Source: Terriglobales bacterium
GTDB taxonomy: Bacteria; Acidobacteriota; Terriglobia; Terriglobales; Acidobacteriaceae
Length of the DNA stretch: 62,270 nt
Reading direction: 5' to 3'
NCBI GenBank assembly: GCA_035651655.1
Contig: DASRFG010000032.1
Location: 1-62,270 of the forward strand
Position 1 is the first letter of the stretch. Each line of letters begins with the position of its first letter. Under the pieces are notes generated by a model that worked only from the letters and a program-made list of their open reading frames with translations, was not told the DNA's origin and did not search any database. Position numbers and translations under genes: made by a program. Below are positions 7,535 to 16,457 of this stretch, piece by piece.

Positions 7535-8344
7535 ATCTCGAGCAAGACCATCACCGGACTGAGCACCGCATTTCTGTATGATTTCGAGAACGTCGTTCAG
7601 GAGCTATCTGGAACCACGCCGACTGCGAATCTGCTCACCGGTCTCGGGACGGATGAAATATTTTCTCGACTGGACTCTGGAGCTACAATTGGGCCGTCAT
7701 CCTTCTTGACTGATGCGCTTCACCACACGATTGCCTTGACGAACTCAAACGGCGGCATTCCAACCCAGTACACGTATCAACCGTTTGGAAATACCACTCT
7801 CGTCGGAACGGGAAATCCTAACTCGTTTCAGTACACCGGGCGAGAAAATGACAATGACAGTCTATATTTCTATCGCGCCAGATATTACAGCCCGACATAT
7901 GGGCGATTTCTGGCTCAAGATCCAATTGGCTTTGCCGGGGGCATAAACCTGTACGGCTATGCGGGAAACGATCCCATTGACTTCACGGATCCGTTTGGCT
8001 TAAAACCTAAAATTCCGGCGTGTCCTCCATGGGCCGTGCAGTGCCCCTTGCCACCCGGATCGCCGAGACCAGACCCCAAACAGCAGAAGAAAGACTACGA
8101 TAAATGTATTAATGATCAACGCGTACAGTTGGCCCATGCTATGAAAAACGCCGCGGACAATGCCGCGGAAGCTCTGCGTAATCATCCTAATTTCGGAGAG
8201 ATGCCCGAGTCTCCAAGCTTGGGAGACGCGCTCATGCCGCTTGTGGGCACGATCGGGGACACTTCAGACTTCTGCCATGAACAATTCCCACTTGTAGATC
8301 TAGCTCCGGGGGGGGATGAGTATACCCGATATCCATTAAAGTGA
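7535..8344 (+). pseudogene. Rhs/YD-repeat protein C-terminal fragment with toxin-like tip
   Basis: The frame is open from 7535, after a stop, with no start codon until ATG at 7706. It begins with YD-repeat-like sequence (FLYDFENVVQELSG, then FLTDALHHTIALTNSNGG) and continues through the Rhs core terminal motif (YFYRARYYSPTYGRFLAQDP, NLYGYAGNDP, ending DPFGL). About 108 variable residues follow, where polymorphic toxin tips normally sit; I do not recognise the tip. Full Rhs proteins exceed 1000 residues, so this is an orphan C-terminal cassette. The membrane protein downstream is in the position of an immunity gene. Confidence 0.75.
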
Positions 8345-8439
8345 ACTTGGCAATAAAGTAAAGAACCGCGCATGCAGGGACAAGGTAGTTTATGTCGAAA
8401 GCGGATTGAAACTAGTTGGACTAGAACGAATGCTGCAAA

Positions 8440-9195
8440 GTGAGAATATACGAAGGGGTACCGAGAGTTGTGATTGGAGATAATAAGCCGCTTAGGAATT
8501 GTCAGTTCTCGCTTACTAAACTTATATATGCGATGTCAGCCGCGTCGATTGTCACGTACGTTGCGGCGGCCATTGGTATTCATGCCTTCTGGCCGAATTC
8601 AACCCGTTATGATCTGACACTCCTCTACGGTTTTCCGGTAACGTTGTTAGTCTTTGTTTTTATAATGGTCGGCATAATTCTGTTCTACAAGCCAATAGGA
8701 GTGATATTTCATTCTTCATCGAGCACTCCGCCGGAAAATTCTCGCAGTTCTAACCTCCTGAAGGACCTTGCAATCGGACTGCTCGTCGGGCTGGCCTGCT
8801 TTGTAATCGCCGTCCCAATGCTGTTGCGCGGTGACACACAGAGTCGCGTGATCGCACGACTTGTTGTCGCTGCATACGAACTGTCACCTGTTGCAATCCT
8901 TGGAGTCGTACTACTCGTCGTGGCACTGCCAGTCAGCGGTGAAATGGTGTTTAGAGGTATTGTATTCAGGACCCTTGCCGAGTATGCAACCATCCCTGCG
9001 GCTGTGATTGGCAATTCTTTGGTGTTTGCATACTTTTGGCCGGTCTACAACTGGCCTTTGAGAGTCCTTATCGGGGCAGCTTTGGGATTACTGTACTACC
9101 GAACGCAAAGCCTAGTGTCCTCGATCATAGCGAATGCCGCCTTTACTTCGTGCATCTGTGCTTTCACGGTATATAACTCGCTAGCAAGAACTTGA
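8440..9195 (+). CDS. CPBP-family membrane protein with degenerate active site
   Basis: The 251-residue integral membrane protein has about seven hydrophobic segments. Its C-terminal half matches the CPBP (CAAX protease and bacteriocin-processing) family: SGEMVFRG, LVFAYFWPVYNW and the LGLLYYRTQSLVSSIIANA end. The catalytic positions are altered: EExxxR reads GExxxR, the His of FxxxH is Trp, and the His before the last helix is Asn. It is therefore probably not a protease. CPBP proteins often act as bacteriocin or toxin immunity proteins, and its place behind an Rhs tip suits that. The GTG start at 8440 lacks a strong ribosome-binding site. Confidence 0.7.
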   Translation: MRIYEGVPRVVIGDNKPLRNCQFSLTKLIYAMSAASIVTYVAAAIGIHAFWPNSTRYDLTLLYGFPVTLLVFVFIMVGIILFYKPIGVIFHSSSSTPPENSRSSNLLKDLAIGLLVGLACFVIAVPMLLRGDTQSRVIARLVVAAYELSPVAILGVVLLVVALPVSGEMVFRGIVFRTLAEYATIPAAVIGNSLVFAYFWPVYNWPLRVLIGAALGLLYYRTQSLVSSIIANAAFTSCICAFTVYNSLART

Positions 9196-9212
9196 GGGCG
9201 CTCAGACCTTAG

Positions 9213-9356
9213 TGGTGTGGACCAGGTCCGTTAGGCTGGCTCTTAGGTATTCAGGCGGCTGTAGCTGGTGTGGCAGCAGGTCTCTACATGACAAATGCTG
9301 GGATAGACGAAATCGAGGATATATACAGCGACTACAAGTGGCCACAGTGCGAATGA
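9213..9356 (+). pseudogene. orphan C-terminal tip fragment, coupled to next gene
   Basis: A 47-codon frame opens after a stop at 9210-9212 and has no upstream start. It encodes a hydrophobic Gly/Ala helix (GIQAAVAGVAAGLY) and an acidic end (DEIEDIYSDYKWPQCE). Its stop overlaps the ATG of the following membrane-protein gene as ATGA. Such coupling is typical of a toxin end and its immunity gene, so I infer the last part of a displaced Rhs-type tip. The family of the tip is unknown. Confidence 0.4.
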
Positions 9357-9790
9357 ATAGACAGCAAAACCTCTTTCGATGGCTAGCAGTAGGAGTTCCT
9401 TGTTTGCTTGGGATAGGTTTGTTCGGCGTGATCATTCTGCATGCAGGCTTTGCAGTGCAGTGGTCCGATGCAATGGGTCCAGTCGGCGCACTAATAGGAA
9501 TTCAGCTCGTTCTATACGTTTCCATGTATTGGGTTCGTAAACGATTTGAATACACGCACGATCCAAGACCGGGAATCATGATCTTCGGACTTTACAGCTG
9601 GGTTCTCTGTTTGACAGCGTTGTACTATGCGGGGCAGCTGGGACTGTTAAATGCAAACGTCGTCGCAAGCAACTATTTGAATTTATCTATTTTCGCGCTG
9701 ATTGTAACGTTGATAGGGGTCGTTCTTGGTTCTTACTGGAAGCGACAGTACCGTGGCATTAGCGAAACAGATGATGAGAGGCATGAATAG
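9353..9790 (+). CDS. four-helix membrane protein, possible immunity protein
   Basis: The 145-residue protein has four predicted membrane helices (about residues 9-31, 42-63, 75-96 and 108-130) and a short charged C-terminal tail. I do not recognise the family. ATG at 9353 is chosen because it overlaps the stop of the preceding fragment (ATGA); the longer frame starting at 9212 would run antagonistically through that fragment. Position directly behind a toxin-tip-like piece suggests, but does not prove, an immunity role. Confidence 0.6.
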   Translation: MNRQQNLFRWLAVGVPCLLGIGLFGVIILHAGFAVQWSDAMGPVGALIGIQLVLYVSMYWVRKRFEYTHDPRPGIMIFGLYSWVLCLTALYYAGQLGLLNANVVASNYLNLSIFALIVTLIGVVLGSYWKRQYRGISETDDERHE

Positions 9791-10059
9791 TGCGAACGCA
9801 AATCTGGATCTGAATATGTATTAGCCGTGTAATAGATCGCCCATTTTAGACGATCTTGCTAGCCGCGGCGCAGACTGTTGTTTTTCAACAAGTCGGCTTT
9901 CGCTGTAGTCGGCCTCCCCTGTAGACGATTTTGTAACTGCGAAAGCACTCGAGAACCAGAACTAACCGCAGTCTACAATCAGCAAGCCCCAACTGATTCA
10001 AAGCAAAGCAATAAACTTCAACAGAAATCACAATCGTTCGTCCCGACGAGCGCACGCGC
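9791..10059. other. intergenic stretch with motif copy 2
   Basis: No gene is supported. A TGTTG-TTTTT-CAACA hairpin lies near 9888-9902, and the second copy of the TGTAGACGATTTTGTA motif is at 9920-9935. The rest is low in coding character and leads into the second tRNA-Pro scar. Confidence 0.4.
9920..9935 (+). repeat. TGTAGACGATTTTGTA repeat, copy 2
   Basis: This is an exact 16-base match to copy 3 at 10153, but without the similarity in the downstream flank that copies 1 and 3 share. It lies about 125 bases before the second tRNA-Pro scar, that is inside the putative element. Confidence 0.4.
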
Positions 10060-10104
<45 letters not shown>

Positions 10105-10152
10105 ATATTTTCTAGAACATAGAATCATTGTAGGGGCTAGCAAAAAATCCAC

Positions 10153-10168
10153 TGTAGACGATTTTGTA
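10153..10168 (+). repeat. TGTAGACGATTTTGTA repeat, copy 3
   Basis: It lies 48 bases after the second tRNA-Pro scar, almost the same distance as copy 1 from the first scar, and shares a further 30 or so bases of imperfect similarity downstream (GACGG...CTCA...CAACAACC). This supports a duplicated junction rather than chance. Confidence 0.45.
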
Positions 10169-10373
10169 GACGGTAACTTCCTCAGAGCCAACAACCCAGC
10201 CTTAACCGCTGGACGGCTGGGGTTGGGATACCCAGAGGTGGGCACGCAGCTGGCCGATTTATTGTTCACATTGCCCGGTCGACCTTTTCGATATTGAATT
10301 TCTTGGGTCGTGTTGACAGGCGCAAGGTGTCGGAGGATACTGCCGGTCCTCCCCTCAATGCTGGAGGTTAGCC

Positions 10374-10502
10374 ATGCTGATGAGCGACAAAGATCCAAAA
10401 CCGAAACCTAGTCCGTCTCCGAGTCCGCGTCCCAGTCCAGTTCCCAGCCCGTCGCCTGTTCCTGCGCCCACGCCAACGCCCAAACGAACTGAAACACGCT
10501 GA
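10374..10502 (+). CDS. proline-rich mini-protein (42 aa)
   Basis: ATG at 10374 has a strong ribosome-binding site (GGAGG, seven bases upstream). The 42-residue product starts MLMSDKDPKP and then consists of about a dozen Ser-Pro, Val-Pro and Thr-Pro dipeptides ending in a basic tail. It resembles the rigid Pro-rich linkers of TonB or cell-wall proteins, but no folded domain or anchor is present. The function is unknown. It is either a real peptide gene or a broken linker region. It is the first reading frame after the island scar. Confidence 0.45.
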   Translation: MLMSDKDPKPKPSPSPSPRPSPVPSPSPVPAPTPTPKRTETR

Positions 10503-10740
10503 ACTAACATGACCGTCACAAGCATACGTGCCAGACCGAGTGACATTTTTTGATTCTTGAATCCGTGCAGGCCCAGACTCCCACAATCAATTGAACCAGG
10601 CGAAGCGATAAGCTTTATTGCATTCCGGAATTTGTGACGTGTAACATCCTGAATCGCCGCCGCAGCCGCTGCGGCCCGGCTTAACTTTTGAGAAATTTCT
10701 TCTTAACCAGTTAGGAGTTACACATTCAGGGCCAGCGGGA

Positions 10741-12261
10741 CTACTGAGCTTTGGCGGGTATGCTCAAGTTCGGCATGGGGCGGCCGGCAAACAGCCGACG
10801 GCAGGGTCGCGCCAGCAAACGAGCCCAGCGCGCCGACCAGGCCACCCGGGCGCTGTCGGTGGCGATTCCAGTATCTGCGTACATCTGGCGATAGATCTTT
10901 GAGATCAGCACAAAGGCCAGTCGGTTCCGTTTTGCCTTAATGAAATCAGAGCGCTTCCAGATGTATTTGAGGCTGTAAAATTTGTCCCACACTTCCTGGG
11001 TGCGCTGGCGAATTTCTTCAGCCGACATCACCGGATGTGGCCAAAATAGTTTGGGGCGAAGCGCCTGCGGAATCAGCCAACGCCGGGTGATAGGAACACC
11101 GGCGATTGGAGGATGGCCATCCATCATCTTTTCCCAACGGTTAAAGTCCACAGTCCCAGGAAACGGGGTCAACATAATGAATTGTGCGAAGGCGATATCA
11201 GCTCGCTGGGCCAGAGCAGCGGTATAGTCAAAAGTTGACGCACGATCACTGGGAAGTCCAAAGATGAAAGAACCCAGCACATACACCCCGTAACGACGAA
11301 ACGTTTTCAGGTGCTCAACCAGGTTTTCTCCAGCTGCATTGAAATCCTTGTACACATCTTTGAGCCCTTCCGGGGTCACCGATTCCACGCCGACCAATGC
11401 GCCTTTAATACGGGCGGCCCTCATGGCTTCCAAAAACTCGGGGTCTTCGGCCGCTTCCATCGTGATCTGAGTAAAAAAGACCATGTCTTCGGGAAGCCGA
11501 GACAGCTGCGACATCAGCTCGAATCGTTCTGCTCGGATTGCTTTCAGCTCGTTGAGACGATCTGTATTGTTCTGCCGGGCAGCAAGCTTCAGATCAGTCA
11601 ACGTGACAGGATAAAAGTTGTCATCGGCCAAGGCGATAAAACGAAAGCCAAGACGACGCAACTGGACGATTTCCTCCAACACCACATCTGCGGCACGCTG
11701 GCGTGGCCGCTGGCCGTCGGTTCGCCACACCGAACAGAACGAACAATGCTTGGGACAGCCACGCACGGTTTGCACCGAAGCCCACATGTAACGATCTCGG
11801 GGTATCAGGTCCCAACGAGCAGCAACAAACTCATTACCCTCGAGCCATCCGCCCGCATACATGGCCTTGGGGGTATCGTTGCAGCAGTCTGCAATTACGG
11901 CAGGCCACACCAGTTCTCCATCCCCTTTTACGACACCGTGGGCGCCGCCCAGTTCGAGCGCCTCCTCGGGATAGAGCGTGGCATGAATTCCTCCGAAGAT
12001 TACATAGGCGCCGCGGGCGCGGGCGAGTTTTCCGATCTCATATCCTCGCAATGCGTTCGCAGTATGGATTCCGATACCCACCACGTCGCCGCTGTTAATC
12101 CGGCTGAGATCAATCGGGGCCAGAGTTTCATCAACCAAGTTTGGGTCGCCGAAGGAACGCGGGGTAGCTGCTGCAAGCACGTACAGCCATCGGGGGGTAA
12201 TAACGGCGGTGCCGAACGAGACATGGCTGGGGTTGACCAGGTGAACCGCCCGCGCGGTCAA
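10741..12261 (-). CDS. B12-binding domain radical SAM protein
   Basis: The 506-residue protein has an N-terminal cobalamin-binding Rossmann-like domain (VVGIGIHTANALRG, IFGGIHATLYPEEAL) and a radical SAM core with CxxxCxxC as CPKHCSFC near residue 175. The ADDNFY and VGVESVTPEGL strands and a C-terminal helical extension follow. This architecture is shared with methyltransferases and hopanoid or lipid-modifying enzymes; the substrate cannot be told. The start is TTG at 12261, with a GAGG stretch about 12 bases upstream. It stands alone, divergent from the DEAD-box gene. Confidence 0.85.
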   Translation of the reverse strand: MTARAVHLVNPSHVSFGTAVITPRWLYVLAAATPRSFGDPNLVDETLAPIDLSRINSGDVVGIGIHTANALRGYEIGKLARARGAYVIFGGIHATLYPEEALELGGAHGVVKGDGELVWPAVIADCCNDTPKAMYAGGWLEGNEFVAARWDLIPRDRYMWASVQTVRGCPKHCSFCSVWRTDGQRPRQRAADVVLEEIVQLRRLGFRFIALADDNFYPVTLTDLKLAARQNNTDRLNELKAIRAERFELMSQLSRLPEDMVFFTQITMEAAEDPEFLEAMRAARIKGALVGVESVTPEGLKDVYKDFNAAGENLVEHLKTFRRYGVYVLGSFIFGLPSDRASTFDYTAALAQRADIAFAQFIMLTPFPGTVDFNRWEKMMDGHPPIAGVPITRRWLIPQALRPKLFWPHPVMSAEEIRQRTQEVWDKFYSLKYIWKRSDFIKAKRNRLAFVLISKIYRQMYADTGIATDSARVAWSARWARLLARPCRRLFAGRPMPNLSIPAKAQ

Positions 12262-12743
12262 ATGCGTTCAACCTCGCGGTGCTGTGGCTTTGACGGAATC
12301 ACTTGCGAACTCGGCGAGACGACTATGACTGGCAGTGGAACCAAAGACATTAGCGCTCGGACGTTCAGGATTGTCGTCCGTCTCTTGCGCAAAGGGCCGT
12401 CGAGGTCAACAACGGCGGGATGCGTTCGTGACTGCAACCAAACTAGCAGACATTGGGGTTTGTCTCAAGCCTCTGATCGCACATGATATCTAGCGCTATT
12501 CCGGTTATTTTTTAGAAGCACACGAGTACCCACGTGCTATACTGTTTTTGACGCTAGTAGCCACGGCTCGCTTGCGGTGTGGCCGTCCGATTGATTTAAG
12601 AGACGAATCCCACCCCTCCCCAGTTGTCCTGCTCTCCGTTTCGTGCCAGCGCCAAATAACCTGAGCGGCTTCTCTTTTGTACATCGCGAATCGCACGTTG
12701 AGTGCGCGTCGCCAGGCGCCACTCTAGAAAGTTTACGATTCGA
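12262..12743. other. divergent intergenic region, long leader of helicase gene
   Basis: No supported gene; a 53-codon frame around 12324-12485 has no ribosome-binding site. A TATACT hexamer at 12538-12543 could be the -10 of the helicase gene, which would give a 200-base leader. An imperfect AGCAC/GTGCT palindrome surrounds it. DEAD-box helicase genes often have long regulated leaders, but no known RNA motif is visible. Confidence 0.3.
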
Positions 12744-13943
12744 ATGATGAATTTCTCTGAAATGCCACTCTCTGCCGCAATGCAGCAGCGCTTGGCGCAA
12801 TCCAATTTTTGTAATCCCACGCCAATTCAGGCGGAAACGCTCCCGCACGCCCTTGCCGGAAAAGATGTGATGGCTACAGCCCCCACAGGTACCGGCAAGA
12901 CCTTGGCTTTTTTGGTTCCCATTATCGAGCGGCTGCAAACCGCACCGAACTCACGTGCTGTTGAAGTGCTGGTACTAGTCCCCACGCGCGAATTAGCTAT
13001 GCAGGTTCACGAGCAGTTCGAACGATTCCGCGGCAAGTCGCTCGCCCCGGCGGCACTGGTGATGGGCGGCGTCCCCGAGAAGAGGCAGTTAAGTGAGCTT
13101 CGATCCGGTGCCCGCGTGCTGGTTGCCACCCCCGGCCGACTGGAAGATTTCCATAGGCGAAAGCTGGTTGACCTGCGGCAGGTATCGGTTCTGGTCCTCG
13201 ATGAAGCCGACCGCATGCTGGACATGGGATTTCTGCCCGCAATACGGCGCATTGTGGCAACGCTGCCCAAGAAACGCCAGACGATGTGCTTCTCTGCAAC
13301 CCTTGAAGCGTCGGTTGCGCGCCTGGTGAACGACTACATGTGCGACCCGGTGCGAATCGCGCTGGGATCGACGCTGAAGCCCGTGGACAGCGTCGAATTG
13401 CACGCCTTTGAAGTGCCCATGGCGGACAAGTTCGATGCCTTGCGTCACCTGCTTCGCTCGGAGAAAGGACGCACGCTGGTATTTGCCCGAACCAAGCGCG
13501 GGACTGAGCGTTTAGCCAAGCACCTTATTCGCGAAGGTTTCTTGACGGCCATGATTCACGGCGACCGTTCGCAGCCGCAGCGGGTTGCCGCTCTCGACGG
13601 CTTCGACAAAGGGCGGTTCAAAGTGCTGGTCGCCACCGATGTCGCTTCCCGCGGTTTGGACATTCAGGATGTGGCCCACGTAATCAATTACGATCTGCCC
13701 ACCTTGCCGGAAGATTTCATTCACCGTGTGGGCCGGACCGGCCGGGCAGGAGCTCGCGGCCGCGCCTCAACCCTGGTCTCACCCGCGGAGATGCTCGAGC
13801 TGCGGACGATCGAACGTGCTCTGCAGCTCAGACTGCAACGCATGGAGATTCATGCCGAGATCTCGGCTGAGAGGTCCTCTCGACCACGGAACACGCTGGT
13901 AGGCAGGACATTGCAACCTTTGCCGGGCGAAATATTTGCTTGA
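12744..13943 (+). CDS. DEAD-box RNA helicase
   Basis: The protein, 399 residues from ATG at 12744, carries all core helicase motifs: Q motif with FCNPTPIQ, motif I APTGTGKT, Ia PTREL, II DEAD in VLDEADRMLDMGF, III SAT, and VI HRVGRTGRAG. It ends soon after the second RecA domain, like short RhlE-type enzymes, without a long basic tail. It unwinds RNA duplexes in ribosome assembly or mRNA decay. An in-frame ATG at 12702 is rejected because the added residues are unlike the family and lack a ribosome-binding site. Confidence 0.92.
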   Translation: MMNFSEMPLSAAMQQRLAQSNFCNPTPIQAETLPHALAGKDVMATAPTGTGKTLAFLVPIIERLQTAPNSRAVEVLVLVPTRELAMQVHEQFERFRGKSLAPAALVMGGVPEKRQLSELRSGARVLVATPGRLEDFHRRKLVDLRQVSVLVLDEADRMLDMGFLPAIRRIVATLPKKRQTMCFSATLEASVARLVNDYMCDPVRIALGSTLKPVDSVELHAFEVPMADKFDALRHLLRSEKGRTLVFARTKRGTERLAKHLIREGFLTAMIHGDRSQPQRVAALDGFDKGRFKVLVATDVASRGLDIQDVAHVINYDLPTLPEDFIHRVGRTGRAGARGRASTLVSPAEMLELRTIERALQLRLQRMEIHAEISAERSSRPRNTLVGRTLQPLPGEIFA

Positions 13944-13993
13944 TGCTTCAGCCTGGAAGCAAACCAGTCAGATGAAACATTTGGGAGGCTATT

Positions 13994-14158
13994 CTGAGCA
14001 ACACTTGTGCGTGTGGCCATGACAAAAAGGACCACGTATTCACTTTGAACAACATGCAGCGCTACGCAAGCTGTAAGGTGTGTCTGTGCGACGGATACAC
14101 CAAGCTCCAGGCCACCCCTGCGGGAACCAAGCTCGCAGCCGTAATAAGTCATGAATAG
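13994..14158 (+). CDS. small cysteine-rich protein, possible CTG start
   Basis: A 54-codon frame follows GGGAGG by five bases but begins with CTG (13994); no ATG, GTG or TTG is in place. The product has CACGH near the N-terminus and CKVCLCDGY in the middle, a pattern suggesting one zinc site. It lies 50 bases after the helicase gene on the same strand. I do not recognise the family. The strong ribosome-binding site and Cys/His spacing support it; the unusual start lowers confidence. Confidence 0.4.
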   Translation: MSNTCACGHDKKDHVFTLNNMQRYASCKVCLCDGYTKLQATPAGTKLAAVISHE

Positions 14159-14373
14159 CCCGTCCTGTTTCTCTGAATGACTTCTCAGCCTTGCCTTGCT
14201 TAGGCGGCATCAGCAATTTGAGAAATTACTGAAGGCCGGGCCGAGGCGCTGAATCCTGCATCGGGCAGCTCTGCGATAGCCTCTGCGGCTTCTGATTGTT
14301 CGTGAAACCCCACTCATGGATTCCGCTTAGTGCGCCAACGGAGGTGCCCAACCGGCGGCGGCCTACAGGCCAC

Positions 14374-15432
14374 TTATCGCGGAACGGCTTCCAGCACGCA
14401 TAACGGCGACTCCGTCTTTATCACGCGGGTCAGCTTGAATCCTGACTTGTCGAACAGCGAGGCGAATTCTTTCTCGGTACGCTCACGGCCGCCGGGGAAG
14501 ACGAGCATTTCTAGATCGAGCCATTTCGCGAAGTGAGGCTCGTTGTCGGCGCTGACCACCGATTCCAGCAGCAACACCTTCCCGTTCTCCTTGCCCGCCA
14601 GCCCTGTGTGGCAGTTGCGCAGAATCACCGCGCATTGCTCGTCGTTCCAGTCGTGGATGATGTGTTTCATGATGTAGGCGTCGCCGGCGGGGACGGATTT
14701 GAAGAAATCGATGACTTCGGTGCGGCAGCGATTTTCCAAGCCGAGCGAGCGGATGCGCTGCTCGGCGCCGGGGATGACCTCGCCCAGGTCGGCGAGAATG
14801 CCTTTCATCGCCGGATATTTTTGCAGGATCGCGCACAGCACCATGCCGTGGCCGCCGGCGACGTCAACCAGAGTGCGGATGCCGGAAAAATCGTAGGCTT
14901 TCAGCGCTGCGGCGATGACCACTTCGCTGAAGTTGGTCATGGCGGCGTGAAACAGCGCGCCTTCATCGGGATTGGCGGCGAAATACTCGAAGATGGGCTT
15001 GCCCAGCACGCGCTCCGCCAGCGTTTCGCCGGTCTTCACGGAATGCATCAGCTCGGGCCAGATCTTGTAATGCAGCGGATTGGTCAGGAAGAGAACCAAA
15101 TCGCGCAGCGAGCCGCGCTGGGTGCGCAAAGCACGCGAGGCGTCGGTGAGCGCGAAGATACGCGGCGCGGTTTCAGTGAACACGCCGTTGCTGGCCAGCG
15201 CGCGCAGCACGCGATAGAGCGCGTCTTCGTTGACGGAAGTTTTCGCGGCCAACTCGGCGACCGGACGCGGGCCTTGCGACAGCAGATCAGGGATGCCCAG
15301 CTTGGCGGCTATGTGCATGGCCGCGGATTGAACGTGTCCCATGGTAAGCTGCATGACGATCTCTTCGCCCGATGGCCCGCGCTTGGCGGTCTTGCGGCCA
15401 GCAGAAGGAGCGGAAGTGGCTGGAGTCATCAC
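14374..15432 (-). CDS. SAM-dependent O-methyltransferase (dimerisation plus class I fold)
   Basis: The 352-residue protein has an N-terminal winged-helix dimerisation domain (about residues 25-110) and a C-terminal class I methyltransferase domain with motif I LVDVAGGHGMVLCAIL, followed by ADLGEVI and an HIIHDWNDEQC motif. This is the plant-type/actinobacterial small-molecule O-methyltransferase architecture (hydroxyneurosporene and polyketide methyltransferases). The catalytic His-Asp pair in HDWND is present. The substrate is unknown, and no biosynthetic cluster surrounds it. Confidence 0.88.
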   Translation of the reverse strand: MMTPATSAPSAGRKTAKRGPSGEEIVMQLTMGHVQSAAMHIAAKLGIPDLLSQGPRPVAELAAKTSVNEDALYRVLRALASNGVFTETAPRIFALTDASRALRTQRGSLRDLVLFLTNPLHYKIWPELMHSVKTGETLAERVLGKPIFEYFAANPDEGALFHAAMTNFSEVVIAAALKAYDFSGIRTLVDVAGGHGMVLCAILQKYPAMKGILADLGEVIPGAEQRIRSLGLENRCRTEVIDFFKSVPAGDAYIMKHIIHDWNDEQCAVILRNCHTGLAGKENGKVLLLESVVSADNEPHFAKWLDLEMLVFPGGRERTEKEFASLFDKSGFKLTRVIKTESPLCVLEAVPR

Positions 15433-15592
15433 AGCAGTTTACCTGAAGATAACTTGCGTATGAAGACTGGCTTGCTCTTGCCTAAATGCTGAAATCGCTG
15501 CCATAAGCATCGGCCTAGCTGGGGATTATTCGACGTTGATCTTCACAGCGTCACCGAGGTTTAGGTGCCGCATAATTTGCACTCGTTGCACC

Positions 15593-15667
15593 GGGCCCGT
15601 AGCTCAGCGGTAGAGCAGGGGACTCATAATCCCTTGGCCCCAGGTTCGAATCCTGGCGGGCCCACCA
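15593..15667 (+). tRNA. tRNA-Ile2 (anticodon CAT, predicted lysidine-modified)
   Basis: A 75-nt cloverleaf: acceptor GGGCCCG/CGGGCCC, D-arm GCTC...GAGC, anticodon stem GGGGA/TCCCT with loop CTCATAA, variable loop TGGCC, T-arm CCAGG-TTCGAAT-CCTGG, discriminator A and encoded CCA. The anticodon CAT could be Met or Ile. The ACTCATAATC context and TTGG variable region resemble the minor tRNA-Ile whose C34 is converted to lysidine by TilS to read AUA. Elongator tRNA-Met is the alternative. Confidence 0.9.
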
Positions 15668-15707
15668 CTGGAATTCTAGTTGCGCCATCAAGCGGAGACC
15701 GCCGATT

Positions 15708-16274
15708 TCAAACGGACGACCCGCGCTCCGAGCTTGGCAATCGTCGACTACTCAAAAGAAGAGCCACAGCATATCCTGACACGACCACGCCCCACAGTAC
15801 TCCACAGAGGTTAACAAATTGCTCGTGTCCCATCCCAATTCTGTGAATTGCAATTCCCGCAAGGAAGGAACCAGTACATACCAGCACAACGCCCAAAGCC
15901 CCAGCGGCTAGGCCGACCGGGCGCTGTCGTGTTGCCAAGTATGCTACACAGATCCACAGCAGGACGACTGAGATAAGAAAAACCGCGGTGTGTCTGGGCC
16001 TATCCATCTCAGCTGTCAGAGCATACGTGAATAGAGCTGCAGGGAAGTTGATCGCCACAGCGACCTGTGTGGCGGGTGGCACATAATCCCATGAGGGGGC
16101 CTCCCAACTCGCTGTATTGTCATGCTGAACGACTACCATCGACAGTTGGCGAATGTATGATTCTCTCTGCCGATTTCCCCAGAACAACAAGAGCACAGTG
16201 CACACAAAGAGCAATAGCGGAAGTAGAGACCAGAATCGGCCGAACGTGCCTGTCTTGCGATTATCTTGAGTCAT
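15708..16274 (-). CDS. hypothetical membrane protein
   Basis: The 188-residue protein starts at ATG 16274. It has an N-terminal hydrophobic segment (about residues 15-35), a soluble stretch, then three further membrane helices, ending in a short polar tail. I do not recognise the family. The longer frame (to 16421) adds an Arg-rich low-complexity start that overlaps the upstream region of the convergent neighbour and is rejected. Confidence 0.55.
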   Translation of the reverse strand: MTQDNRKTGTFGRFWSLLPLLLFVCTVLLLFWGNRQRESYIRQLSMVVVQHDNTASWEAPSWDYVPPATQVAVAINFPAALFTYALTAEMDRPRHTAVFLISVVLLWICVAYLATRQRPVGLAAGALGVVLVCTGSFLAGIAIHRIGMGHEQFVNLCGVLWGVVVSGYAVALLLSSRRLPSSERGSSV

Positions 16275-16457
16275 ATTCCTGCTGTAAATGTCGCAGTGGT
16301 CCCATTTGTTCAATCTTACCCCCTCGATACTGCTCCTTCGTGCTCTTTGTGGCGGTTCTGTGCTCCTCTGTGTCCTCTGTGGTTGAAGTGCGCCATGGCA
16401 ACGCCGGCGCGCTCGGCTCATGCCTTTCCCTGTGCGATAATTGCTGTGGGAACAATC

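Noticed and set aside
11311-12486. Long plus-strand frame (391 codons) opposite the radical SAM gene
   Set aside because: Composition and lack of motifs show it is the antisense shadow of the radical SAM protein.
14533-15492. Plus-strand frame of 319 codons opposite the methyltransferase
   Set aside because: Antisense shadow; His/Gln/Asp-rich composition typical of GC-rich antisense frames.
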